This document shows positions 12,151 through 24,002 of a stretch of 64,000 nt of DNA, piece after piece. The DNA comes from Viscum album (lineage: Eukaryota; Streptophyta; Magnoliopsida; Santalales; Viscaceae). Location: assembly GCA_963277665.1 (NCBI GenBank), contig OY728147.1, positions 1,267,461,424 through 1,267,525,423 on the forward strand. Direction: 5' to 3'. A program made the position numbers and the translations under genes. Each line of letters starts with the position of its first letter. Positions within the stretch are counted from its first letter, which is position 1. The notes beneath the pieces were generated by a model. That model saw nothing but the letters and a program-made list of their open reading frames with translations, was not told where the DNA came from and did no database searches.

Positions 12151-13210
12151 TAAAGTTTTGTAGTTCTATTTTTCCAATTTTAGAACACACAACATGTTTT
12201 TTTATGATACACTACATGTATAGGTTGATATATATATATATATATTTAATTATGAATAATAGTTAATAAATAGTTTATAATAACAACTATATATAATAAA
12301 TATTAATATATTTTTATAGATGTAAAAAACCCATACATGATGTGTACTCTATAATAATTCCGTGTGTCCCAGGTATAAAATCCAAGAACCCTAATCTGGG
12401 GTGACCTTGTGGCGAACCCCATTTTATTCCACCGTATGACCAATAAACATCCATTCTAATCTCTTGTTTCAGTGTGATTCAAGCCCTAATTTCTTACTCA
12501 ATTAGTTACTCAATCTAGGTATGTAGTTCCTTTACCTTTGTTTCAAAATTTTTATTGAATTTGGTGTGATTTTCAAATCAGAGAGGCGTTCAGCCAAAAA
12601 ATCACATTACATGACCATGCATGAAGAACGCATACTGTGTACAACATTGTACATGACCACATTTTCTCTATTCCAAATTTGAAAACACAAAATGTGTGTG
12701 TTTTATACACACCATGTACCAATGCCTCTTCCCATCCTTGGAGATCCCATGTCCTGATTACTACACGACTGAACTTACTATGTATTACACATGGCATGTG
12801 TGTTAGGTACATGCTATGTACTTCATCCTTAATGACTTAATTGTGTTAGGGAACACACATGGGATAGATTCCCATTTTTACACACACACACATGATGTGT
12901 ACATTTGGTACATGCCATTTCATTTGATATCTTCACCCACTTAGAAGAGGTCATGCCATAGTTCTACATGGATGGGATACACATATCCACACACATGGTG
13001 TGTCCCTCTTATGTAGTTAATGTAATTTTATATATCCAAACAATATCCCACTTGACATGTGTATCTAGATTACAAAGGTTGGAATCTCGAGAAAATTACA
13101 CATCATGTAATCTATACATACATGTTGTGTACTTATATTTTATGATTCTCACTGATTTTCTTTCTTTTTCATTTTCTTTTCATTTGTATCTTATTTTTTT
13201 TTGTTTTAGA
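12151..13210. other. AT-rich LTR-like block with repeated CATGTAC motifs
   Basis: It holds a (TA)n run at 12229-12245, a TATA box (TATAAAA, 12374-12380) and many copies of near-palindromic strings such as ACACCATGTAC, CATGATGTGTAC and ACATGGCATGTGT (mostly 12610-13130). Similar strings are dense in the tandem units at 51497-57189. The overlapping open frames on both strands here (12573-12840) are not credible genes. It may be an LTR or leader of an unrecognised element. Confidence 0.35.
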
Positions 13211-13321
13211 TCATGGATGCGGGGATACTCCTCAAGAGACTCAGTGAAAGTTTGGATTATAAACCCTAAATCTTGCGTTTTCGATGATGGTTGTCCTTCT
13301 CCTCGCTAGATCGGGTGAATC

Positions 13322-15060
13322 ATGGCATCCTTCGACCCTGAATGGGAGTGTTTTTTTGATCCTAAGCCTCCAGAAATGAAGGAGGAACCCCCCCCCCCCC
13401 CCCCCGAGGAAGCTAATCCTACTAATGCTATGATTGATAAATCCAAAGTAATTTCTTTCCTTGAGGCACTCAAAGGCTCATATCTTCTCATGTTTTCATC
13501 TGGGAAACCTCCTTTATCTAAGAATGTCATTGCCAATCATATCATCTCTTATTTTGAAGATATATTCAATGGAACCGACACTAACAAGGAACTTCTTCCT
13601 AACATCATCCCTCTTGTGGTCAATTATGAGGATAATTCCTTTATTACTAGCATCCCTCTTGATCATGAGACTAGAGAAACTGTCTTTAGTTTAAATCCTG
13701 ATAGTGCTTCGAGCCCTGAGGGTTTCAATAATGGATTCTATCAGTAATTTTGGGATGTCATTCAAGCTGATGTTTGTAGGCTAGTTAGGAACTTCTTTTC
13801 TAGTGGCATGCTCCCTCATGGGTTGAATGCCTAGTTTCTCTCCTTGATCCCCAAAGTGGATAATTCTGCAGAAATTCACCAATTCTAACCAATTTCTTTA
13901 ATCAATACCCTTTATAAAATTATCACCAAACTAATTTCCAATAGACTTTATTCTATTATAAATAAAATAGTTTCATGGAACCAATTTGGATTTGTTAAAG
14001 GCAAGTCTATTCAAGATTGTATTTGTCTTTCCTCAAAAGGTATTAACTTATTAAATAGAACTAACAAGGGCAACAATATTTCCATTAAACTTGATATGTG
14101 GAAGACCTTTGATACCATGGATTGGAGTTTTATATTCAAGGTCCTTCAAAACTTTGGATTTAATGATTCCTTCATCAGTATAATTGAAACTCTTTTCAAC
14201 TCATCCAGCACATCTATCCTTATTAATGGATCTCCTAAGGGTTATTTTAAATGCACAAAAGGTGTCAGACAAGGCTAACCTCTCTCTTCCATTCTTTTCT
14301 TGATTGCGGAAGACTACCTAAGTAGATTAATCACTCACTTGGTCAAGCAAAACAAGTTTAAACCGATTAAGGATGCTAGGAATTTGAATGTTCCCACACA
14401 CCTTTTATATGAGGATGATATTATTATTTTTTTATAAGGGGATAAATGGAATATTCAAAATCTCAAATGCACCCTATCACACTATGAAGACATTTCTGGT
14501 CAAATAATTAATCAGAACAAATCCTTTACCTTTTTTGGGAAAGGGTTTCCTGTTAATAGAAAATCCAATATTATCACTGATTTAGGTATTAAAGAAGGAT
14601 CTATTCCCTTCATCTATCTTAGTGTTCCCATTTTATGGGGCATAACGAAATCTTGTTACTTCTCTAAAACCGTTGATCAAATTATTCACTAACTTTCATC
14701 TTGGAAAGGAAAATTCCTCTCTATGGCTGGAAGGATTTGTCTTGTCAAATCTACGATTGTTTCTAAAATGGTCTACTCTTTGATGATTTATAAATGGAAT
14801 GTTGGTCTTCTTAAATTAATTAACATAGCCATCAAAAACTTTGTTTGGAGCGGAAGCACGCTTGAAAGGAAATTAGTGACTATTTCTTGGTTTACTTGTT
14901 GAAAACCTTTGGAGAAGGGTGGTATTAGTATAAAAAATCTCAAACTCTTTAATGACTCCTTAAAAGACACACTCACTTGGAACCTATTTCATAACAACTC
15001 TGACTCCATTACTTTCCTTAAAAAATAGATTTCTTGACAAACTGAAGAAGGGAAATTTTA
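13322..15060 (+). pseudogene. LINE reverse transcriptase domain
   Basis: Open from an ATG at 13322 to a stop at 13747, then continuing in frame with stops. The open part holds an acidic start with a C18 homopolymer (13388-13405, read as proline) and an RT lead-in (HIISYFEDIF; LNPDSASSPEGFNNGFY). Later motifs are LIPKVDNS, ISLINTLYKIITKLISNRL, IKLDMWKTFDTMDW (for D..KAFD), KGVRQG-stop-PLSS (for RQGDPLSP, stop at 14277) and LLYEDDIIIF (for YADD, at about 14405-14430). GISIKNLKLFN marks the end of the connection. The catalytic acidic pair is still visible, but at least six stops make it inert. Confidence 0.78.
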
Positions 15061-16513
15061 ATTGCATGAGCTCTTCTATTTGGTCTTCCATTAAGAATAC
15101 TTTTTACAAAATCATGTATAACTCTAGATGGATGGTGAGAAGAGAGTCTTCCATGAATTTATGGCTCGACAAATGGGCTGGTGCTCCTCTCATATCTATG
15201 ATTTCTCCTAATAAACTTCCTGATCACACTAATTATACTATCAAGGAGGTTTTTATCTCTCACAACATTAATTTTCCCAACAACGTTAATCATTTCATTA
15301 ATAGCTACCCTTTTTCCAGCTCTGATGATTTTTTAATTTGGGAACCTTCTCATAATGACATTTTTGACTCAAAAACTTTTTACAACCATGGATTTATTAA
15401 TTCTGAAAATAATTTTAGTTGGATAATTTTTTTTAATAAATTATGGGTAAAACCTTCGAGATTCACTCTAATTTAGCATATTGCTCACAAGAGGATTCCG
15501 AATGAAACTTGTCTTTAGTATTTTTGGATCCATATTTTCTCTAAATTTTTTCTTTGTAATTAACATAGTGAAGAAATTAACCATATTCTTCTTTGTTGCG
15601 TTACTGCCACTACTCTATGGATTGATCTTTTTAAGTAAAGATGGTTACTTAATGACTCAATCAACTCTCGACTTCATCATTGTGTGGATATTAAAGCCTC
15701 TCAGAAAATAAAGAGCCTTTTCTTAACTTCTATTTCCGAACTTATTCATGTACTCTGGTATGATAAGAATTCTATTATTCATAACAACTTCTCACTTAGT
15801 TTACATGCAGGTCATATGCGGATACTCATAGCCATTCGGGAAGCTGCTTCAATTAAAAAGGGATTTTGCAACAACAAAGTGAATGACTTTGGTATTTTGT
15901 ATCAGCTTGGGGTTAATGGCATTTATCCTCAACCTAGACACACTTTTTAAGTGTTCTAGAAAGCTCCGCTACCAGGCTAGATTAAAGTGAATGTCGACAG
16001 GGCTTCGAAAGGCAACCTAGGTCCTTTAGGTTACGATGCTATTTTTAGAAATCACACCTAGCAGGTTCTTGAATGTTTCTATAGAACTTGTGGAAACTAT
16101 TTGGCTCTAGAGGCTGAAATATTTATTGTGATCTATGAAATATCCTTTGACAAACAACATTGTTGGAACAATATCTGGATTGAAAGTAACTTGACTACCA
16201 TCATTCAAGCCATTTGGAATGGAGTGATGCACCTTCCGTGGCCTCTTACAACACACTGGATGGGATGTATTCATCCACTCATGGAATTCAACTACATTAT
16301 TATGCATTCATTTCATGAAGTGAACATGGTGGAGGTTGGTCTTGAAAATATGGGAGTCAACCATGTCAACACATGGTTGGATGAACTCCCTGTTGATTCA
16401 CTTCCCCTTTATGATAGATATTGTAAAAGAATCCCCTTTTTTAGACTCATGCAAATCCTTGTTTTAATAATATATTTTGTACTTTGGTATTTGACCAAGG
16501 AACCACCTTATTA
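15061..16513 (+). pseudogene. LINE connection and RNase H-like C-terminus
   Basis: The open segment 15066-15476 reads as the LINE post-RT region (SSIWSSIKN, ESSMNLWLDKWAGAPL, IWEPSHNDIFDSKTFY). The segment 15481-15950 continues it in other frames (zf-RVT-like). From about 15985, KVNVDRASKGNLGP and YDAIFRNH match the start of the plant LINE RNase H (normally VNVDGASKGNPGP). LALEAEIFIVIYEI and WIESNLTTIIQ carry the E and D positions. The tail reaches 16513 and runs into the A-run. Frameshifts near 15480 and 15700 break it. Confidence 0.65.
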
Positions 16514-16539
16514 AAAAAAAACCCAGCCACACCCATATC

Positions 16540-17855
16540 TCATCTTTTATGAGTGTCATCCCGTGGTAGACCAGATGCGATAATTTTCATGATGCACGAT
16601 TCAGCTGAGTGGCCGGTTCCTAGAAATCAGTATTCCAGAGTGACTAGGCATCTAGGAGGAGATTGAGGAGATCCTTGGACACATACAATAACACATATCG
16701 AGAGAGACCAAGAGACACAGCGACTCCGATCATATTTTGACTTAGCAGGTGATTATTCTCACCCACTATGGTGGATTTTGGTTGAGGGTGCAACTTTTAT
16801 CCATATCCATCTACCACACCCCCCATTTCTACCATCACTTTCCATGAACTCTCAGACCTACTCTCTATGTGGTGGGAGCTTGCTGGACATGATGTATGGT
16901 ATGATCCTACCTTGTAAAAGAGTACCCTGATCATTTCCCCTACACTTCACTTCATCCACCACTATTTGATTACAATTCTCCTCTCCCTCCATGAGGACAT
17001 GAGTTTCATGATCATCCACGACATGAAGCTCTTGACCTATATTGTATGACATGATTACCCTAACCTCCCCCACTTCACCGCCTCTTATTTCACTTTCACC
17101 GGCTGTTAGGGTAACCTAAATGGTAGGTTATACTCCACCTATTTGGCACACCATTTGGGGTTTTTTTATCCATGTATCCCTCATGAGAACCTATGTTCTT
17201 ATGTGGTATTGTCCAATATCAGCTGTAGTGAGAGAAACCCACTTTCCCCTAAGGGTGTTGCCAATCCGATTCCACCCCCTTCACCCACTCCACAAGTAGA
17301 AATTCATTCTTTATCCCCCCAACTTATTCCTCCCTTCCTCCCCATCTTCCATTCCATATATTAAACCATCCATAGCCCCACCACCTACCACAACATCAAC
17401 CTATGATTCAGTTACTACCCACCTAATTACCATGGATCAGCGAATCGATCAGATATAGGGTATGTTGGGCCTCCTTTTGAAGCACCTAGTCCTTCCATTC
17501 TACTTAGTACCTTTTCCTTAAATATATCCTCAACCATCCACACTTCAAGACCTATTTATAGCCCTTGATACCGACTTCATGGTTTTATCCTTTGATAGTC
17601 CAGTGGTCACTTCCACTGATGCAGCCAAAGGTCTTCCAGCCGAGTCCATACACCAAAATTTGGGCCCCACACCACCAATATATACTTTAGTTACCCCCTC
17701 TATACAGGATCCCCTAGTATCATACAATGCATCTCCTAAGGCCACTCAGTTACTATTTCTAACACACAATTATTTCATAATACATATATGTTTTTTGGTA
17801 TTTTTTTGGATGAGATGGTTTGAATTCATGTAGAATACCTTTTCCATTTCATTAT
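16540..17855 (+). pseudogene. Decayed accessory ORF of an older + strand retrotransposon
   Basis: Across stops, one + strand frame at about 16790-17180 gives FHELSDLLSMWWELAGHD, then LHFIHHYLITILLSLHEDM, IHDMKLLTYIV and LAHHLGFF. This pattern (FIHHYL, an -M.IHDM.LL- block, then LAHHLG) recalls an extra protein found in plant Athila/Tat elements. It continues into a proline-rich part (17240-17350) and a DQRIDQI heptad-like stretch at 17430-17470. The sequence ends at the family B insertion (17860) and should resume at 49881. Family assignment is from memory of similar plant proteins and is tentative. The overlapping minus-strand frames (16858-17073, 17545-17745) are shadows. Confidence 0.4.
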
Positions 17856-17860
17856 AAGTC

Positions 17861-19572
17861 TGATTAATTCTCAAATTTACCCAAGATATGAAGGTAGAAC
17901 AGTCCTTGTAGTTTAGCTTGGGTTATCGAATCCTCAGAGACCTAAGAAGTAACCTACAAACACGTACATTCTATGGATTGTTTTTGGCTATGAAGTGGCC
18001 AACTTGGGTTGATTTTATATGGGTTTAAGGTATCAATAACAAATTTAAGTTAATTAAAATTAAGATAATGAGTTGATTCTAGGTTATTGCTTGGGGTGGA
18101 ATGGATGAATTCTTTTTTTTATGATTTCAATTTCTTATATTTGAGATGGGTTCATTTAAGAAGATCAGACAACATCATCACTTACTGGTTTAATAACTAC
18201 ACCCTTTAATACTAATCACCTATACACTTGAAGGATCAAATTTTTTAGCACTTCAAGGTAAAGGTTTATTTTAGCACTTGAAGTGTGTGGCCTTAAATTC
18301 AACAAGGACGATAGAGTTTAAGAATCATCAAATAAAAATATCAATTAAAGAAGTGATTAGACATTAATGGGGTGATAAATAATATCCAATACAGCCCCTT
18401 TCTACTCCCTTGGATCAAACCATAAGTGGGTTATCCCTCCATTGATTCTATGGTTTCAATGGAAGTGGGAAGTAGACTCATGAGGGAGGAATTGAAGAAG
18501 TAAAGAAAACAATAAAAAGAAAATGATCACTCCATCATTGTGTGAATAATTTCAAAAGGTTTGGTGTGAATAAATTCACACCTTGAGGAAATGGTATAAA
18601 AGTGAGATGTATAAGAACAGAATAATAAGATAATAATAACTTTTATTAATAAACAAGGATGAATTAAAACAACTTACATGTGGAAGACAAACTTGAGACA
18701 ACAAAATCACAGCATAACATTACAATGAAAGAAAGCTCAAAAGATGATAAAATCTTCCACAAAAACTGCCATAAATAGGCATTTTGGGAGCCTTGGGTCG
18801 ATCCTCCAAAAGTAAAAATCATTCCACTTGATTATGGTAGGCCTAGGGTGGTCGAAATCTTGTGGAACTTGGACTTTTCCACTCTTGACCCGAGGTGGCA
18901 GCCATCTTGCAACCATCGAACAGAAATGCCTAGAATACCTTCTATATGGATGAATTAGAGTGTTCCATATAATAAGAAAATGGATCCCTAGATGTCTCCT
19001 AACCTCTTGTAAAATTTGGGCCCATTTGGAGTCTTTGATGCCGAGATATGATTAAATTGGTTGGCTGTTTTCTGGGATGCAGAATCTGGCCCAGAATTTT
19101 ATCTCCAAATTCACCATGGAGGCCTAATTATCACTGGTTCCTAAATAATAATTTGTTACTATATATTACTTATATCATCCCACGAAATTTGGGATTCATT
19201 AGGCTTTTATTTTGGGCCCCACATTCTTATCAGTGGGATGATGTCTAATCTGCCTTCTTCAGAATTGTTTGTATAAAATCCCATTTTGGTTGTCTTCCAA
19301 TGTGAATCTTCCAACACTCAACAAGTATTAATTGTTCCCAATATAATTAAAAACCTGAAAATTAAATATTAAAATAAAACAAAGATCATTGGTTACTTTA
19401 AATGATGTTAAAAAATGTACCACATAATAGTGCATTTTAAGAAGAAATTATAATCATAATGTGAAATGATGTTCAAAGTGTAAAATGCACTAAAATGGTG
19501 TTTATGAATAATAAATCATATGAATATTATATATATTAAAAATTAATATTATCCTCATTTAGTGGCTAATAA
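17861..19572 (-). repeat. 3' LTR of family B
   Basis: 1712 bases, matching 48142-49875 almost throughout (for example the ACCTAAGAAGTAACCTAC stretch at about 17940 and 48221). On the minus strand it starts TTATTAGCC, where the partner has TGATTATCC, and ends ...AATTAATCA. A TATA-like TATTTATG lies at about 18768-18777 on the minus strand. A polypurine tract (AAGTTGGGGGGTTTTA) sits immediately upstream at 19573-19590. Confidence 0.88.
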
Positions 19573-21595
19573 AACCCCCCAACTTGAGTTTTTCTATTCC
19601 CGATAAAAATATATCTCAACAATATGAAATTCAAATTTTCTTTTCCAAAAACATTTTAATACACTATGATCACCAAAAACCCTTATACCAAACAATCATG
19701 AAACCCATCAAAATATTTTAATACATGATAGTTTGATAAGAATATTCTAATACCAAGCCCATTCCTTTGTTCAAATTTATCACCATATTTCATCCAATAA
19801 GAGTGATGATGTGTTGTGTATCACAATAGACATTAGGGTTCATCTTTATTCAAGGGGGAAATGACGACAGTGCTAGGTGGAATCACATTTCAATATTATG
19901 ATGAGTATTCAATTTTTTTTTGAAATATTTCCATGGTAATTGAAATTTCACTCAAAAGAGTCAACCCATATAGCGAGACTTTGCCGATGACTCCTAGGCT
20001 CAAAGACCTTAGGGCACCAACTGAATCCCACATACTCGGGCATCATCTTGAGTTAATTCAATCAAAAAAAATTCAAATTACCACAAATAGAGATAAAATT
20101 GCTAACTCTGGGCCAGACAACTATAGATTCATGATCCCCAAGTACCGAAATCCACACATTAGGCCATTTCATTGCTCTATGCGCAATTTATTGTTTTCTT
20201 TTTTAATTTTTTTTGTTTTTTTGAATACTCATATTAAAACTAAAATGATCACCAAACCTATATTATTTATTTTGGGGACCCCATTAACTCAAACTAATAC
20301 CCTACTATCCAAAGGACGTGCGTTGTGATCTTTTTTTTATTTGGATGAAAATATAAATGATGAAATTTCACATTAGACAACCACACTTTCCAAAATATCT
20401 ATACTCATGAAATTATATATGGATTAAAATCAGAATCAGGGCATGCTAAATTATTTGATATTCAGTTTCAAAGTGTTAAATGTGTATTACCATGTTCAAA
20501 GTTAAATGAATTCTTTCTTCCATTTACACACATTTTTTTAAAATCATTTTTTTTCACATAAAAGAAAAAATTTTATTTCATCTCCCCCAACTTAAAATAA
20601 CAATGTCCCTAGTGTTTGAAGAAAATAAAATTTAGAAGGAGTAGAGACAGATAAGGGAAGTTCAAAAAGAAAATTTAAATATGAGGATCATGGAATGAAG
20701 TCACCTGGTGGTTGAAGTTGAAATTCTTGCTGCCCCCTTTTAATCCCTTGATCTCAATGTCACTCTGAGAATTCCCTAGTGGAAAAAAAGGAAAAAAAGC
20801 AAAAAAAATAAAAAAAACTATATATATATATAATAAAGAAATTAAAATGTAAGTATATATATAAAAATTATAGAATAAGGAATCCCAATAAGCCATAGGT
20901 CAGTGGTAAGTGCGCACCCCTGTCTCCCTTCAGTCCCGGGTTCGAGTCCCCGCGACTTCACCGATTGTGACGAGGTTTGGCCCATGACCTGCGACATGTC
21001 CTTTTTTTTATTTATTAATATTTTTTTTGTATTTTTATTTTAACCTAAAAACACATAAAAATAAAATGAACTGATGATACATTGTCTTCTTTTTAAATTT
21101 TTTGGTAAAGTATTACTCAAGTACCACACCACGTGACACGGATGAATATGGTGCTCCCATTTCATACCCATCCATACTCAAAATAGAAGAACAGATCAAC
21201 AATCTATTTTTTTTATTTTTAAATATCTAAATGATTAATTAATCCTATTTGAAAAAAAAGATGATTCGCAAAGATGAAAATCACGGTTTGCCTCCCATGC
21301 AGCGTTTTGGTTTAATGTCACTAGCTCGACTTAGACCCTTAATTATTTAAGTATTTTCCTCATCTAAGGTTGGTTCACACAAGTTTTCATCAACTTAATT
21401 TTTTTGGAATGGTTCAATGAATGGTTTTACTCTTTGACCATTAACTTTAAAGGTTTTACCTTTTATGGGATCTTGAATTTCTATAGCCCCATGGGGGTAC
21501 ACCTTATGCACTATGTATGGACCTGACCATCTAGACATTAACTTTCCCAGGTATAAATGAAGTTTTTAACTATACAAGAGCACGAATTTTCCTGG
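19573..21595 (-). other. 3' noncoding region of family B
   Basis: Lies between integrase and the 3' LTR. It holds the polypurine tract next to the LTR (19573-19590), a second purine-rich marker with GGGACATTG and AAGTTGGGGGAG at about 20580-20612, and the SINE at 20888-21011. Open frames on either strand (19933-20328, 20675-20896) are low-complexity and not credible. No env-like gene is recognised. Confidence 0.6.
20888..21011 (+). mobile_element. tRNA-derived SINE
   Basis: A Pol III-type internal promoter with an A box in AGGTCAGTGGTAAG (20897-20910) and a perfect B box GGTTCGAGTCC (20939-20949). A tRNA-unrelated tail (GACGAGGTTTGGCCC) follows, ending in a T run (21002-21009). The region downstream of the B box does not close an acceptor stem with the start, so this is read as a SINE and not a tRNA gene. 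It sits in the noncoding part of family B. No clear flanking duplication was seen. Confidence 0.55.
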
Positions 21596-22496
21596 TTAAA
21601 AATGTTTGACTTTGATATTCCTATATTGGTAGTCTTGAACTCTAGCTTTATTGATCCTTGAATTTTCATAATCCTCTATCCTTAGTTCCTCAAGTTCATT
21701 AAGATCTAATTTTCCTTTTATTTCGGCCAATGAGAGGTCATAATTCATTTTCTTAATTTCCAAAAAGGCCTTATGTTCAATATCCACTAGAAAATGGCAT
21801 GCTTTACCATAAACTAACCTATATGGGGACATTACTAAAATGGTTTTATATGCGGTTCGATAGGCCCAAAGAGTATCCAAGAGTTTCTCGGACCAATATT
21901 TCCTAGAAGGATTGATAGTTTTTTCAAGAATATTCTTAATCTCCCTATTTTCTAACTCAATTTTACCATTGGTTTGAGGATGGTATGCAATGGAAACTTT
22001 ATGAGAAATCCCATAATTGTACATGAGTGAAGAGAATGGACGATTGAATACAGTCACTGATTATAGCCCTAGGAATTCCAAATCGAGAAAATATGTGCTC
22101 TTTCAGAAATCGGATCACAACATGATGGTCATTAGACTTGGTGGGAATGGCTTCAACCCATTTTGAGACATAATAAATAACTAAGAGGATGTAGAGGTAT
22201 CCCCTATAGTTTGGGAAGGTACCCATGAAATCAATTCCCCAGCAGTCAAAGATTTCAATCACTAAGATGGGAGTGAGTGGAATTTGATTCCTTTTTGTGA
22301 TTGACCCTACTTGTTGACACTTAGGAAAACTTTGAAAAAATGTGTAGGAGTCCCTTGAGAGGGTGGGACAGAAGAGATTGCACTGAATAATCTTATAAGA
22401 TGTTTTCTTAGAGAAAAAGTGACCTCCACATGCCTCACTATGACAGAATTTAAGGATGGACTCTTGTTTAGATTCTAGGACACACCTCCTAATGAC
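21596..22496 (-). pseudogene. pol: Integrase, family B
   Basis: Read on the minus strand: a zinc-binding remnant (HSEACGGHF; CQQVGSITKRNQ), then the core with WGIDFMGTFPNYRGYLYIL (first catalytic Asp), KWVEAIPTKSNDHHVVIRFL, FGIPRAIISD (second Asp) and, after a frameshift at about 22050, HPQTNGKIELENREIK (Glu). The C-terminal part LDTLWAYRTAYKT, GKACHFLVDIEHKAFL and LNELEELRIEDYENSRI is open to 21596. All three acidic residues survive but lie in two frames. Upstream it joins the RT-RNase H piece at a stop near 22497. Confidence 0.85.
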
Positions 22497-24000
22497 TTAG
22501 TCAGGGCAGAACTTATAGAGGTATGGATCATCAAACACATAGTTCCTAACATCATAAAATAATTTCCTTCGAGCTTGAGTCCCTAATAATTTTGGAATGA
22601 CTCCTCTAACTAAGAAATTGGCTATGTAAGCATACCAAGGGCAGTCACTCACAGAGTATAGGTGTTCATCAGGGAATGAATCAGACACAGAAAGGTGATT
22701 TGAGTTGTCTTTTAATTCCATCCTAGAGAGATGATCAACTAAAACATTTTCAACACCATTTTTATCCGTGATTGTGAGGTCAAATTCTTGTAAGAGAAGG
22801 ACCCACCTAATCAGTATAGCCTTGGAATCTTGTTTTTGGAAGAGGTATTTTAGTGCAGAAGGGTTAGTGAACACAATGATGGGGGATCCTAAGAGGTAGG
22901 ACCTAAACTTCTCTAAGGCAAACACAATAGAAAGTAAATCCTTTTCATTGGTGGTGTAGTTGATTTGGGAATCATTTAAGGATTTTCTTGCATAAGCAAT
23001 TACATAAGGATTTTTATCACAATGTTGTCCTAACATAGCTCCTACAACAAAGTCACTGGAATCACACATAAGTTCAAAAGGAAGGTTCCAATTTGGAGAT
23101 TTCATGATGGGAGGATAGGTGAGAGAGGATTTGAGGGTTGAGAATGAACCCTCACAGCTTTCTGTCCAAACAAATGGAGCATCCTTTATTAGGAGAGCAC
23201 AAAGGGGATGAGAGATTGAACTAAATTCCTTGATGAATCTTCTATAGAAACCAGCATATCCTAAGAAAGATCTCACTTACTTGACAGTTTTGGGTGATGG
23301 AAGGTGATAAATGATGTCAACCTTTGCTTTATCAACTTCAATCCCCCTACTCGAGACTAGATGGCCTAGAACTAGTCCCTCTTTAACCATGAAATGACAT
23401 TTTCCCTAGTTTAGAACCAGATTATTTTCTTTACATCTTGAAAAGACGCTCTCCACATTCCTCAGACATCCCTCAAATGTATCCCCAAACACAGAGAAGT
23501 CATCCATGAAGACCTCTAGAAAATCCCCTACCATGTCTGAGAATATTCCCATCATGCACCGCTGGAAGGTTACATGGGCATTGCATAACCCGAAGGGCAT
23601 ACGTTTGAAGGTAAAGGTGCTGAATGGACAGGTGAATGTAGTCTTCCCTTGATCCTATAAGGATACCTCAATCTTATTGTACCCCGAGTACCCATCTAAG
23701 AAATTGTAGAAGGCATGAACTGCCACTCTCTCAAGGACTTGGTCAATTAATGGTAATGGGAAATGATCCTTCTTGGTAAATGAGTTTAGCTTCCTATAGT
23801 CGATGTAGACTATCCAGCCACTACTCACCCTTTTTGTAATAATCTCTCCATCCTCATTGGTTATCACTGTGATTCTAGCCTTTTTTGGAACCACTTGGAT
23901 TGGGATCAACCATTCACTCTCAGCTATGGGATAGATGATACCAGCTTTTAACAATTTTAGAAGTTCTTTTCTCACTAATTCCATGAGATTAGGATTGATT
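22497..24000 (-). pseudogene. pol: Reverse transcriptase-RNase H, family B
   Basis: Near-complete, interrupted only by single stops (at about 23655, 23405 and 23277). In order: ELLKLLKAGIIYPIAES, IPIQVVPKK, IDYRKLNSFTKKDHFPLP, FYNFLDGYSGYNKIEV, MPFGLCNAHVTFQRCM, EVFMDDFSVFGDTF (catalytic Asp pair intact), then the RNase H stretch FELMCDSSDFVVGAMLGQ, NYTTNEKDLLSIVFALEKF and VLVDHLSRM. RFIKEFSSISHPLCALL is the thumb/connection. This is Athila-type wording. The good preservation suggests the element was active not long before the CACTA entered its gag. Confidence 0.88.
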
Positions 24001-24002
24001 TG

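Larger units (their letters stand above)
13322..16521 (+). mobile_element. L1-like LINE, 5'-truncated and dead
   Basis: A non-LTR retrotransposon remnant with endonuclease absent, reverse transcriptase, a zinc-binding connection and a terminal RNase H domain, ending in an A9 run (16513-16521). The RNase H-bearing layout is that of plant L1-type LINEs. Its 5' end is uncertain; sequence from about 13206 could be leader. A clear flanking duplication was not found. In-frame stops occur throughout. Confidence 0.75.

Noticed and set aside
16107..17745. Minus-strand frames such as 16107-16307, 16858-17073 and 17545-17745
   Set aside because: They lie opposite + strand retroelement remnants and have no recognisable content.
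20890..20965. A tRNA gene
   Set aside because: A and B boxes are good, but no acceptor stem or full cloverleaf closes, and a non-tRNA tail ending in T follows. A SINE fits better.
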